64,000 bases of DNA, from the NCBI GenBank assembly GCA_016432725.1, contig JACJDG010000003.1, positions 7,594,001-7,658,000 on the forward strand, given 5' to 3'. A model generated the notes under the pieces. It had not been told where the DNA came from and made no database searches. It worked only from the letters and a program-made list of their open reading frames with translations. Both the position numbers and the translations under genes were made by a program. Origin of the DNA: Streptomyces sp. DHE7-1. Lineage in GTDB: Bacteria; Actinomycetota; Actinomycetes; Streptomycetales; Streptomycetaceae. Below, piece after piece: positions 50,730-61,215 of this stretch (within the stretch, counting starts at the first letter, position 1; the number at the start of each line of letters is the position of its first letter).

Positions 50730-51203
50730 CTAGCCGGGATCCGGCTGTGTCCGATCCGGCGAGGATCCGTGCAGATGGAGATGGGCCACCACCTGTTTGC
50801 CGGTCTCCAGAGCCACGGTGTGCAGCTGCGCGCACAGCCTGGTCACCAGGCGGAGGCCATGGCCGCCGATACGGCGGGCATCATGCTCTCGCAGTTCGGG
50901 ACGCAGGGGTGAGCTGTCGCGGACGGTGATCCGCAGCAGCGCGGCGTCGGGTGAGACCTCCAGCTCCAGCCCACCGGGCCCGGGCGCATGGCGGTGCGCG
51001 TTGGTGACGAGCTCGCTGACCACGAGCTGAGCGTCCTGGCACGCCCGGTGTTCCGGAGAGTGTCCTGCCTGGGCGAGCAGCGTGCGCACAGCTTGACGAG
51101 CGTCGGCTATCGGTGGCTGCTCCTGGTTCCAGACGGTGCTGAATCGCAGGGGCCCTGCCGGTTCTCGTCCATCCGGCGCCTGATTCCTAAGCGGGATGAC
51201 CAT
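50730..51203 (-). CDS. RsbW-like anti-sigma ATPase
   Basis: A 157-residue HATPase. N box: LVVSELVTNAHRHAPG; G-box region: DARRIGGHGLRLVTRL; final strand: LETGKQVVAHLHLHG. The N terminus carries RQAVRTLLAQAGHSPEH, a helix seen in the anti-sigma kinase family. Fourth stand-alone copy of this class in the window. Its partner STAS protein may be at 55231 or elsewhere. Confidence 0.82.
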   Translation of the reverse strand: MVIPLRNQAPDGREPAGPLRFSTVWNQEQPPIADARQAVRTLLAQAGHSPEHRACQDAQLVVSELVTNAHRHAPGPGGLELEVSPDAALLRITVRDSSPLRPELREHDARRIGGHGLRLVTRLCAQLHTVALETGKQVVAHLHLHGSSPDRTQPDPG

Positions 51204-51357
51204 GAGTATTCCTGTGGGGGTGTGTCCTTGCCCTTTGACCTAGTGATCTTTTCGTCGTGCACTACCGCTTACCCACTGCCGTCATTCTCATGAGGGTTTC
51301 GCCGTCCGTTGTGGCCGTCGCCTCACTTCGACGATGCCCGGCACCAGGCGTCCACTT

Positions 51358-51402
51358 CCGGAGCAGTCATTTTCCGTATATCGGAAAATGACTGCTCCGG
51401 AC
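51358..51402. terminator. Perfect 20-bp hairpin terminator
   Basis: Arms of 20 bases at 51358-51377 and 51383-51402, with a 5-base loop TATAT. Each arm includes TTTT/AAAA so the helix has an A/T block near the loop. It lies 59 bases beyond the stop of the response regulator at 51461 and probably ends its transcript. Confidence 0.75.
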
Positions 51403-51460
51403 ATGTCGAAGGCCGTGCGCAGGGGTGCGCGCACGGCGGAGGGGAGGGCTGCCGGGAGGG

Positions 51461-51892
51461 CTAGTCCCTGGGCGGCTTGACGGTGATGTCGAGGTAGAAA
51501 GTGTCGATGCTGCGGACCGCCGCCTCGAACTCCTCGAGATTGACCGGCTTGGTCACATAGGCGTTGGCGTGGTGGTGGTAGGCGCCGGTGACGTCGTCGG
51601 GAGCCGCGGACGTGGTCAGCACGACCACCGGAATGGTCCGCAGGTCCGCGTCCTCCTTCACCACGGCGAGGAATTCGCGGCCGTTCATCCGGGGCATATT
51701 GAGGTCCAGCACGATGAGGTCCGGACGCTCGTTGTCCGGGTCGCGCAGGTATTCCAGGGCCGCCATACCGTCGGAGACCTGGGTCAGGTTGCGCGTACCT
51801 CGCTCGGCGAGGGCGTCCTGGATGAGCATGGCGTCGGCGACGTCGTCTTCGACCAGCAGGACGTCGTAGGGGCGGGTGGCGGCGGCAGCCAT
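51461..51892 (-). CDS. Single-domain response regulator (Rcp1-like)
   Basis: A 143-residue receiver domain: VLLVEDDVADAMLIQDALAE with the acidic pocket, Asp63 in DLIVLDLNMPRMNGREF as phosphoacceptor, VVVLTTSAAPDDV and the conserved Lys in YVTKPVNLEEF. The extended loop and lack of output domain are of the Rcp1/CheY type, often partner of phytochrome-like kinases. The HTH gene stop lies three bases before its start. The histidine kinase at 52366 is divergent and is a likely partner. Confidence 0.92.
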   Translation of the reverse strand: MAAAATRPYDVLLVEDDVADAMLIQDALAERGTRNLTQVSDGMAALEYLRDPDNERPDLIVLDLNMPRMNGREFLAVVKEDADLRTIPVVVLTTSAAPDDVTGAYHHHANAYVTKPVNLEEFEAAVRSIDTFYLDITVKPPRD

Positions 51893-51895
51893 GTG

Positions 51896-52258
51896 TCACA
51901 AGCTCCGGGGTTCGGGAGAGGGCGGGGTGGATGTGCTGTTGGTGATGAGACCGGGCCAGCGGCGGCGGGCTCCCTGCCGGCTCATGCTCATGGCATGGCC
52001 GATCTCGGGGTAGCCCGCCCCGCTCGCCGCCGCCGCATGCGCCGCCTGGTCCTCCAGCCGTCTGACGGCCTGCTCGACGTCGCGCAGCACACGCAGGCGC
52101 GCGAGGGCGTGGCGACGGGCGTCACCGGCCGTGTTCACGAGCTCTGCGGGCGGGTGGGGGACGTCCCGGGCGAGGCGCCGGGTGAGCTCGTCCACCACCT
52201 GGGTCACCAGCGCGGCCGTCTCCCCGGACAAAGGCGGAGTGGATGCGGGACCAGGCAT
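51896..52258 (-). CDS. HTH-containing conserved protein
   Basis: A 120-residue protein: MPGPASTPPLSGETAALVTQ is followed by a coiled helix (ALARLRVLRDVEQAVRRLED) and a helix-turn-helix, GYPEIGHAMSMSRQGARRRW, that resembles those in Streptomyces regulators. It is three bases upstream of the response regulator, on the same strand, so it is translated with it. The promoter for the pair lies between it and the divergent kinase gene. Function unknown; it may bind DNA. Confidence 0.75.
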   Translation of the reverse strand: MPGPASTPPLSGETAALVTQVVDELTRRLARDVPHPPAELVNTAGDARRHALARLRVLRDVEQAVRRLEDQAAHAAAASGAGYPEIGHAMSMSRQGARRRWPGLITNSTSTPPSPEPRSL

Positions 52259-52365
52259 GACGCCCACTCTACGGTGATGTTCCCGACAGGGACAACATGC
52301 GTTGTCGAGCCGTGGGTACAGTGAGGTTGCCACATGGCAACAGCGGCCCACACGTCGAGGAAGAG

Positions 52366-53944
<1,579 letters not shown>

Positions 53945-53948
<4 letters not shown>

Positions 53949-55155
53949 ACCATCCGGCCGCCGTCGGCGATGCGCGCTACGCCATCCTGCTCGTGGAGGA
54001 CGACGACGGGGACGCCCTGCTCGTCGAGGAACTCCTCCACGACACCGACCTGCCGCACACCCTCACGCGCTGCCGTACGGCCGCCGAGGCACGCGCGGCG
54101 CTGGCCTCGGACGCCGTGGACTGCGTACTCCTCGATCTGCACCTGCCCGACGCGTCCGGACTGGAGTCGGTCCGGGCGATCCAGTCGAACACCCACGCCG
54201 CGATCATCGTCCTCACGGGCCTGGACGAACCCCGGGCGGGCGTCGACGCCCTCGCGGCAGGCGCCCAGGACTATTTGATCAAGGGCAAGGTCGAACCCGA
54301 CCTGATGCAGCGCGCCCTGCGCTACGCCGTCCAGCGAAAGCAGGCCGAGCGCGCCAACGCCGCACTGCAGATCGGCCGCCTGCGCGCCGAGGAGAACGCG
54401 CGCCTCGAACGCGGTCTGCTGCCAGAGCCCCTCCTGTCGTCCTCCACCGTCACGGCCTCCAGCCGCTACTACCCCGGCCGGGCCCAGGCCCTGCTGGGGG
54501 AGACTTCCTCGACGTCGTCCAGACCGACGACGGACACATCCACGCGGTCATCGGTGACGTCAGCGGCCACGGTCCGGACGCGGCGGCACTGGGCGTCTGC
54601 CTGCGCATCGCCTGGCGAGCCCTCATTCTCGGCGGACACCGCGACCAGCAGCTGCTGCATCTGCTGGAGCAGATCCACATCGCCGAACGCGCCGGCAGTG
54701 ACCTCTTCACCACCTGCACCCTGATCACCCTGGATCCGGAGGCGGCCACCGTCACCCTCCATCTGGCCGGCCACCACGAACCCCTCCTCGTCACCCCCGA
54801 CGGCGCGCGGGTCGTGACCGCGGCCCACGGTGTGGCCCTGGGGATCATCCCCGGGCTGGGCAAGTGGCCTTCCACCACCATCGACCTGCCCGCCCGGGGC
54901 GCGCTCGTCGCCTACACGGACGGCCTCATCGAAGGCTTCGCCGACGACCGCTCGGCCAGGCTCGGCGTCGAGGGTCTGCTGGACATCATCGGTGCCATCG
55001 ACACGCCGGACCCCGGCTCGCACCTGGACCAGCTCATCACCCGCAGCCGCACCCTCAACGCCGACCGGCACACCGACGACCTCGCCGTCCTGCGCCTGGA
55101 CTGGAACAACACCCACACCGTCAGCACACCGAGCGAGTGGCGCACGGTGCCGTAA
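53945..55155 (+). CDS. Response regulator-SpoIIE phosphatase (frameshifted)
   Basis: A 403-residue protein beginning at GTG 53945. Receiver domain: YAILLVEDDDGDALLVEELL, Asp64 in VDCVLLDLHLPDASG and a Lys in YLIKGKVEPDL. A coiled linker (KQAERANAALQIGRLRAEEN) leads to a SpoIIE-type phosphatase: GDFLDVVQTDDGHIHAVIGD, VSGHGPDAAALG, LVAYTDGLIEGFADD, HTDDLAVLRL. One base is missing in the G5 run at 54496-54500; restoring it joins RAQALLGG to DFLDVV. It is the probable target of the overlapping histidine kinase and would act on a STAS protein. Confidence 0.88.
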
Positions 55156-55230
55156 CCCCCGGTACCGGCGGAGGTCCGCGTCACCGGCGGAGGTCCTCGG
55201 CACCGGCCGAGCCGGGCGGGGCCCGCCGGG

Positions 55231-55617
55231 TCAGGCCGTGAGGGCCTCGCCGAGGCTGCCGCAGCAGGGGACGAGGGTGTCTATACCCACGATCTGCAAG
55301 GTGCGCAGCACGTACGTCGAGGCATTCGCCAGGCGCAGCCAGCCGCCGGCCGCGGTGAGATCGCGGTGGGCGGCGAGCAGGACGTTGATGCCGCTGGAGT
55401 CGATGAAGGTCACCCGCTCCATGTCGACGACCACCCGGGGCCGCTCGCCGAGACCACCGGGATCCAGGGCCTGGACGAGCCGCCCGGCGCTGCTGTGGTC
55501 GATCTCGCCGGCCGCGGTCACCACCGTGATGCCGTCGGTGGTGGTCGACACCACCTCCAGCAGCTCGGGTTCTTGCGGCTTGTCGGTGTCGGTCTCCACC
55601 ACGGTGTTCCTCAACAT
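55231..55617 (-). CDS. STAS anti-sigma factor antagonist
   Basis: A 128-residue STAS protein from ATG 55617: TTDGITVVTAAGEIDHSSAG, then RVVVDMERVTFIDSSGINVLLAAH with the conserved FIDSSG phosphorylation site, and LRLANASTYVLRTLQIVGI. Phosphorylation of the Ser by an RsbW-like ATPase and its removal by SpoIIE phosphatases is the known switch in this family. The neighbours are a phosphatase (53945), a divergent ATPase (55821) and, further upstream, the kinase, so the full set is local. It is transcribed in the reverse direction to the phosphatase. Confidence 0.9.
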   Translation of the reverse strand: MLRNTVVETDTDKPQEPELLEVVSTTTDGITVVTAAGEIDHSSAGRLVQALDPGGLGERPRVVVDMERVTFIDSSGINVLLAAHRDLTAAGGWLRLANASTYVLRTLQIVGIDTLVPCCGSLGEALTA

Positions 55618-55820
55618 CCTCGAGATCGGATTCGACCAGGCATAGCTCTTCGGAAGAGTGCCCGGTTGCGGCCCTGGCATATCCCCTGATTGCCGCCGGG
55701 CGGTTCACGGGGTGGCGTCCGCCGGTGAACCGTCCCGACATATGCCGCGTACTGCTCGTTGTGATGCCCTGGCGTTATCCGGGTACCTGGACCGAAGTAC
55801 GAGGTAGTGGCTGCGAGCGG

Positions 55821-56276
55821 ATGGATCGGACCTTGTCTGATGAGGACAGCGTGACACTCCACGACGACCACCGTCCGCATGCCGTGGCGGCCCTGGACGG
55901 GCAGAGCCCCTGCATCGCCGAGGCCCGCCGCCTGGCCGCCGGGTTCCTGTCCCGGATGCGTGCCGAATACCGGACCCCCGTCTCCCAGCGGGCCGTGGAG
56001 CTGACGCAGCTCGTGGTGAGCGAGCTGGTCACCAACGCCCGCAAGTACGCCTCCGGGCCGATCCTGCTGGATCTGCGGATCGACGACGATCTGGTGGAGG
56101 TCCAGGTGTGGGACTCCGATCCCGCGCTGCCGCTGGTTCGGGACGCGGACGCGAGCCGGGTCGGACAGCACGGCCTGGAGATCGTGAAGGCCGTCTGCCA
56201 GAGCGTCGAGGCCGTGCGGGAGTCGGTCGGGAAACGCATGACCGCTCGCCTGGTGCTCACGGACCCCCACGGGTGA
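55821..56276 (+). CDS. RsbW-like anti-sigma ATPase
   Basis: A 151-residue HATPase closely related to the gene at 21633: RAVELTQLVVSELVTNARKYA, LLDLRIDDDLVEVQVWDSDP and SRVGQHGLEIVKAVCQ. Start ATG 55821 (MDRTLSDEDS) or GTG 55851, which has GAGGA eight bases before it. GGGTAC at 55781-55786 resembles a SigB-type -10. It is divergent from the STAS gene, which makes the two a plausible partner pair, and convergent with the GvpA gene. Confidence 0.85.
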   Translation: MDRTLSDEDSVTLHDDHRPHAVAALDGQSPCIAEARRLAAGFLSRMRAEYRTPVSQRAVELTQLVVSELVTNARKYASGPILLDLRIDDDLVEVQVWDSDPALPLVRDADASRVGQHGLEIVKAVCQSVEAVRESVGKRMTARLVLTDPHG

Positions 56277-56366
56277 CCACGCCGCGCGCCCCGGGCGGCA
56301 GAGCCGTGCCCGGGGCGCGTGCGGCGGACCCGGCCGCCCATGGAACGGTGGCCGGGTCTCGCTGTC

Positions 56367-56734
56367 TCAGCTCCCCTGTGCTCCTCGCGGGCCTGCTTGA
56401 AGGCATCGGAGATGGTCTCCGCCGCGCCGGAGAGGACGCCCTTGGCCGCGCCCTGGGCGCCCGACTCCGTCATCTTTCCCTTGAGCTCGGTGATACCGGT
56501 CGGCTTGCGCGGCCCGGACTCCAGGTCGAGCCGGTTGCAGGCCTCGGCGAAACGCAGATAGGTGTCGACACTCGCGACCACGATCCGTATGTCGATCTTG
56601 AGTATCTCGATCCCCACGAGGGAGACCCGCACGAAGGCGTCGATCACCAGTCCGCGGTCGAGAATGAGCTCCAGAACGTCGTACAGGCCGCTGGAACCGC
56701 CCCCGCCGCCGCCCTGCTGTGTCGCCACGGTCAT
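56367..56734 (-). CDS. gvpA: Gas vesicle structural protein GvpA/GvpJ-like
   Basis: About 122 residues from ATG 56734. The gas-vesicle core is almost canonical: SSGLYDVLELILDRGLVIDA, FVRVSLVGIEILKIDIRIVV, ASVDTYLRFAEACNRLDLE. The Gly-rich N terminus and the C-terminal region up to AREEHRG match Streptomyces GvpA forms. One base is missing in C4 at 56373-56376; the repair ends the protein in SerStop at 56367. No other gvp gene is nearby, so gas vesicles are not expected from this locus; it may be an orphan envelope or stress protein. Confidence 0.88.
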
Positions 56735-56911
56735 CGCGACCAACCCCTCATCGTGTGGTTCCGGCATGGTCTCGTCCGCGAGCCCGTCAGCGCCGCGATG
56801 GCCGTGCCGGCCCCGCCGCGACCCGGGCTTCAACGAGCGGATGCCCCCGCGACCTGCGACAAAACACCGGTACGAGGCCGGCGGAGCGGGCGGTCCCGGC
56901 CGGCCGGGACG

Positions 56912-57364
56912 TCAGGCCATGGCACGGCCGGCCGCGGCGACCAGTTCGTCGGTCGCCGCGATGGCGGCCTCGCGGCGCGAGGCCAGGGTGGCGTGATCGG
57001 TGGCGTCGCGCAGGTCGAACACGGCCAGCGCGGCCTGTCGAGCCGGCTCCGCGAGGGACTGGTCGAGGACGGACACCGCGACCAGGGGGCCGGTCACGGC
57101 CGACCGCGTGAGCCGGGAGGCCGAGCGGGCCGCCTCGAAGGCTTCCTCGCTCGCGCCGTCCAGGCGCAGGACCTCGCGATGCCACATGGCCCGCCGATGG
57201 TCGCCGAGCGAGGCCACCAGTTCGCCGAGCGCCCTGCGCAGCGCCTCCGCCCGCTGGTCGGCACGGGCGGCGCTCTGCGCGATCCGCGCACTCCTGATCT
57301 GCAGCAGCCCGGTCAGAGCACCCCCGAGCAGAGTGCCGACCACGGCGATGACGCTGGACCACAT
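56912..57364 (-). CDS. Membrane-anchored helical protein, unknown
   Basis: A 150-residue protein: one N-terminal membrane helix (MWSSVIAVVGTLLGGALTG), then a long helical region rich in Ala and Arg (SARIAQSAARADQRAEALRR). GAGGGGGA precedes ATG 57364. Similar short proteins with an MWSxVIA start are frequent in streptomycetes; function unknown. It lies 547 bases upstream of GvpA on the same strand, which would leave room for no more than 178 bases between their ends. Confidence 0.7.
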   Translation of the reverse strand: MWSSVIAVVGTLLGGALTGLLQIRSARIAQSAARADQRAEALRRALGELVASLGDHRRAMWHREVLRLDGASEEAFEAARSASRLTRSAVTGPLVAVSVLDQSLAEPARQAALAVFDLRDATDHATLASRREAAIAATDELVAAAGRAMA

Positions 57365-57445
57365 CGCGAAGTCCCCCTCGAACAGCGGTGACGAAGCGGG
57401 TCGCGGTCTCGGCCGCGCCGTTTCTGACGCCGGCCCACATCGTAC

Positions 57446-57480
57446 GGGAGCGGGTGGCGGCGACGCCGTCACCCGCTCCC
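57446..57480. terminator. Hairpin terminator of the FkbH/reductase operon
   Basis: Perfect 11-base arms GGGAGCGGGTG and CACCCGCTCCC with a 13-base loop. It starts 9 bases beyond the stop of the alpha/beta hydrolase and should end the operon. Confidence 0.75.
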
Positions 57481-57488
57481 ACAGGGCG

Positions 57489-58637
57489 TCAGGAGCGAGG
57501 CGCGCGGGCGTCCATGACGTCGACGTCCTCGACGACCTTGACGGACATCTCGTCGAGGAAGTCGACGATGTGGCCGAACACGTCAAGAGCGGCGCCGCGG
57601 CCGATGAAGGGATCGACGTGGCCGTAGCCCGGAACCTCGACGTACCGAAGGTCGAGGTCCGGACAGCGGCTCGACAGGATGTCGTAGCAGAGCTCGTTCG
57701 AGTCGTGGAAGGTCTGGTTGTCACTGCCGGAGAGCAGCAGGAGCGGGCAGTCGATGCGGTCGGCGTGGTCCAGGGCGTTCTCGGGCAGTCGGCGGTGGCC
57801 CTGGTCGCCGGTGTTCCAGGGCATCGCCGTGTGCGCCAGTTCCATGCGCCGCAGGTGCGGCCCTATCCAGGTGGGCGCGGAGCCGAACAGTTCGGCGAGC
57901 CGACCGTGCGTCGTCTCGTGCAGGTTCTCGTGGACGTAGAGCGACGCGCCCGTACCCCAGGCGGAGTTGTGCAGGATGTGGCAGGTGGGGTCGTCGCAGT
58001 GGCCGGCCGAGAGGGAAGCCAGCGCGAACATCGGCGTGTAGCGCGAGCGGAAGCCCACCTTGGTGAAGTCCACCGGGAGGTGCGTCCAGCGGGAGCGGCC
58101 CCACTCGCCGCCGAGGTGGCCGAGCAGCCGGGACCTCCCGGAGTACTTCGGGGTCATGAAGACGCCCTGTGCCACGACGCCGGCGAGGCCCGGCACCAGG
58201 CCGGCCGTCATGCTCAGCGACAGCGACAGCGCTCCGAGACAGTGGGCGACCACGGACAGCGGACGCGAGCCGATCCGGTCGCGGATGTACGAGACCGCAT
58301 CCGGGATGTCGTAGAGCGCCACGTCGTCGAAGGTGTAGCGGACGCGGCCCTCGTTATAAGGCAGGCGGCAACTGCCCCGCCAGTCCAGCAGCCACGGTTC
58401 GTAGCCCGCGCCGAGCAGGACGTCCACGAGGTTGCGGGTCTCGGGGAGGACGAACATGTCGGCCGAAGCCGTCAGGCCGTGCAGCAGCAGGACCGCGGGA
58501 CGGTCGGTGCCGTCGTGATCCGTGGGCGTGTTGGCCGTCAGCCGGCACAGGCCGAGTTCCGTGCCGTCGGAGGCGTGGAACGGGATCTGCTCGACGGTGA
58601 CGCGGTCCATCGGGGCGAAGAGCGGTCGTGGTGTCAT
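57489..58637 (-). CDS. Alpha/beta hydrolase, lipase-like
   Basis: A 382-residue hydrolase. VLLLHGLTASADMFVLP is the oxyanion region; VVAHCLGALSLSLSM replaces the usual GxSxG serine by AHCLG, giving a cysteine nucleophile as in PHA-synthase/lipase-like proteins; VEVPGYGHVDPFIG holds the catalytic His. Residues LLLLSGSDNQTFHDS contain the acid. The stop of the reductase gene overlaps its ATG (ATGA at 58637-58634). As the last gene of the operon it is likely to release, transesterify or edit the product. Confidence 0.88.
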   Translation of the reverse strand: MTPRPLFAPMDRVTVEQIPFHASDGTELGLCRLTANTPTDHDGTDRPAVLLLHGLTASADMFVLPETRNLVDVLLGAGYEPWLLDWRGSCRLPYNEGRVRYTFDDVALYDIPDAVSYIRDRIGSRPLSVVAHCLGALSLSLSMTAGLVPGLAGVVAQGVFMTPKYSGRSRLLGHLGGEWGRSRWTHLPVDFTKVGFRSRYTPMFALASLSAGHCDDPTCHILHNSAWGTGASLYVHENLHETTHGRLAELFGSAPTWIGPHLRRMELAHTAMPWNTGDQGHRRLPENALDHADRIDCPLLLLSGSDNQTFHDSNELCYDILSSRCPDLDLRYVEVPGYGHVDPFIGRGAALDVFGHIVDFLDEMSVKVVEDVDVMDARAPRS

Positions 58638-61215
58638 CGAAGGTTCTTCCTGTCCTTTTCCCACTTCGTGAGCTTGGCCTGGTACCTGTCCTTGTCGCGG
58701 TCGATCGCGTCCGGGCGCAGGTCGAGCAGTTCGGCGCCCGCACGCAGGGTGGGCTCCAGCAGGCCCTGGCCCAACTGGGTGCCGAACCAGCTCAGCCAGG
58801 TGAACTTGGCGATCCGCTGCTCCCGCATCGACAGCTCGGGATTGACCCGGATACCGTCGATCTGCTCGCGCTTGTAGGACTTCTTGGGCACCTTCATCGT
58901 CCCGGCCAGGCTCGCCGGCTCGCCCTCGCGGCCGGCCCGGATGGTGAGGGTGCGCGCCTGCTGCAGGTAGTCGAAGCGGGCCCGCGCCGTCTTCCAGCCC
59001 TCCAGCCACCAGCCGTTCCCGTCGGAGTCGCGCAGGGCCAGGCGGTACCGCAGCAGGGGGTGGTCCAGGCCGTGGCGGTGCGGCACTCCCTCATGGGGAC
59101 GCACCCAGATCTCGCCGTCGTCCACCGTCAGCGGATCCGCGTGCAGCAGGGGGCAGGAGACCGTGCCGCGTACGTCGATGGTGCGGTGCTGCACCAGTTG
59201 GTACATGCTCGCGATCGACAGGGTCAGCGCGAAGGTGCAGCGGGCGTCGGCCTTGGCGTCGACCGGGCCCACCTTGCCGCGCATCGTCTCCCGGAACCAC
59301 AGATACGGTGGGTCCTCGCGGCTGGGCAGGATCACCAGCCCGTCACGGGCCATCCGCTCGTAGCTCTTCAGCCGGGCCTGGGCGTCGACACGGGCCGGCG
59401 GCGGCAGTTTGTGCCGGGCGACGAACGTCTCGGTCCGGTCCCCGGTCGCCATCGGGGCCGTGACGCTCGCCTCGACGATCTTCTGGCCGGCGGGGTTGCG
59501 CAGCACCCGCGCCATGAACTCGAGTTCGGGGACCGGATCGGCCTCACAGCGGTCCAGGAAGTCCTTGAGCCAGACGTCCCACGGCATCACCCGGACGTTC
59601 AGCCCGCCGAGTTCCTGATCGCGGACCATCTCGGTGAGAGTGTCCGGCCGCCCCGTGAGGTGGTAGTTCTGGCCCCAGCCGCTCGGCTCGCAGATCACGG
59701 CCGTCGCGATACGGCTCACCCAGTCCACCGGGGCGGAGTTCGAATAGTTGATCTTGGGGGCGACGCGGTAGCGGGAAATGGCGGAGAAGAGACCCGTATT
59801 GATGTCGTGCGGGTTGTAGGCGCCGGTACGGGTGTGGCCGACGATGCCGCCAGGGCGCAGGAAAGTCGCCTTCAGGCCGCGGTCGCGGGCTCGCCTGAGC
59901 GCCGCCTCGGCCGCCCACTTCGACTTGTCGTAACCCGCTGACAGCCGGTCCACGTGGGCCACCGGATCGTCCTCGCCCATCGAGGCGATGCCGATCTCGT
60001 TGAACACGGCGATCGACGAGATGTGGTGCAGCGGCTTCGGCCGGCCGGTCATCGCCAGTTCGGCGAGCGAGAGCACCCCGAGGACGTTGGTCCGGCGCAG
60101 CGACGGATAGCCGCGCAGGAAGTCCACGGCCGCCGCCACGCTGACGACCGAGTCGAGTTCGTTCGCCAGCACATCCCACTGCTCGTCCGTCAGACCGAGC
60201 CGTGGTTGGCGCAGGTCGCCGGGGAGGACCGTGACCCGTCGCCGGATCTCGCCCGACCAGGGGAGGGAGAAGCTCGCGAGACCCTCCGCGAGGCGACGCT
60301 CCGCGTCCTGCACGCTGTCCCCGCGCACCAGGCACACGACATGCGCGTCGCTGTGCCGCAGCAGGTCGAGCAGCATGTGGCCGCCCAGGAAGCCGTTGGC
60401 GCCGGTCAGCAGGACACGGCGGGGCGGGACCGGCTCCGGGTCGCCGCACCAGGGGAGCAGGTCCGCCCGCGCGAGGTCGGCCGTGATGAGGGCGAGGTCC
60501 TCGGCGTGGTCGTCGAGCACGGGAAGCATCGGGTCCGGCGTGACCGGAGCGGCCGGCACGAGGTCGGTGCCCGGAGACGCCGTCGTGGTGGCGGACGCGG
60601 CCGTGACGGCGGACGCGGCCGTCACGGACGGGGGCGAGGTGACGGTCGCGACGGTCACGGACGGGGCCGTGGTGGCGGTTGCGACGGTCACGGACGGGGC
60701 CGTGGTGGCGGACGGGGCGTCGGCCGCCGGCAGTTCGAGGGCCCCGGTGGGCGCCTGCGCCTCGGGCAGCGTGCGCCTGGCGGGACTGCCCAGCCAGCGT
60801 TGGGCGAGGCGCCGGGGCCGGGCGTCGGCGAAGACGTCGTCCAGGCTGAGTCTGACGTTGAGGTCACGGTCGAGCACGGCGACGAGCCGGACGGCGTCCA
60901 CCGACGTGGCGCCGGCGTCGAAGAGATCGGTCTCGGTGTCGATCTCCTTGCCGCCCAGCAGCGCGGCCGCCTTCGAGACGATGGCCTTGGCGAGCTGATC
61001 GAGGCCCCAGACCGGTGCGCCGCCGGCCGGGCCCTCGGGGCCGTCGGCGCCGTCCGCCGTCCGCGGTTGCGGGGCCGCCGGCTGAAAACGCGCCAGCAGA
61101 CCGGCGATCGCCGCCGACCCGCGCGCACCGCCTTCGAGCAGCTCCCCTCGTACTGCCGGTCTAACCCGTGATCGCGGGCCGGTGCGGCGCCGCCGGTATC
61201 AGGGCTGGATGTCAT
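58634..61215 (-). CDS. ACP-thioester reductase with C-terminal domain (frameshifted)
   Basis: About 860 residues after repair. An acyl carrier domain (VSKAAALLGGKEIDTETDLF, then DAGATSVDAVRLVAV with the pantetheine Ser near residue 104) is followed by a repetitive Ala/Thr/Val linker and a Rossmann thioester reductase: VLLTGANGFLGGHMLLDLL, VVSVAAAVDF, and YDKSKW with the catalytic Tyr/Lys. The last 250 residues (TMRGKVGPVDAKADARCTFA; WVRPHEGVPHRHGL) are a separate domain of unknown function. A base is missing in C4 at 61144-61147, joining GLDRQYEGE to LLEGGARG. Start ATG 61215 overlaps the FkbH stop. It would reductively release a carrier-bound acyl chain as an aldehyde or alcohol. Confidence 0.88.
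60648..60710. repeat. Tandem 33-base repeat in linker
   Basis: A 30-base segment at 60648-60677 recurs at 60681-60710, giving an 11-residue period (TVATATTAPSV type) in the linker between the carrier and reductase domains. Partial copies flank it. This is a likely variable-number site. Confidence 0.7.
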
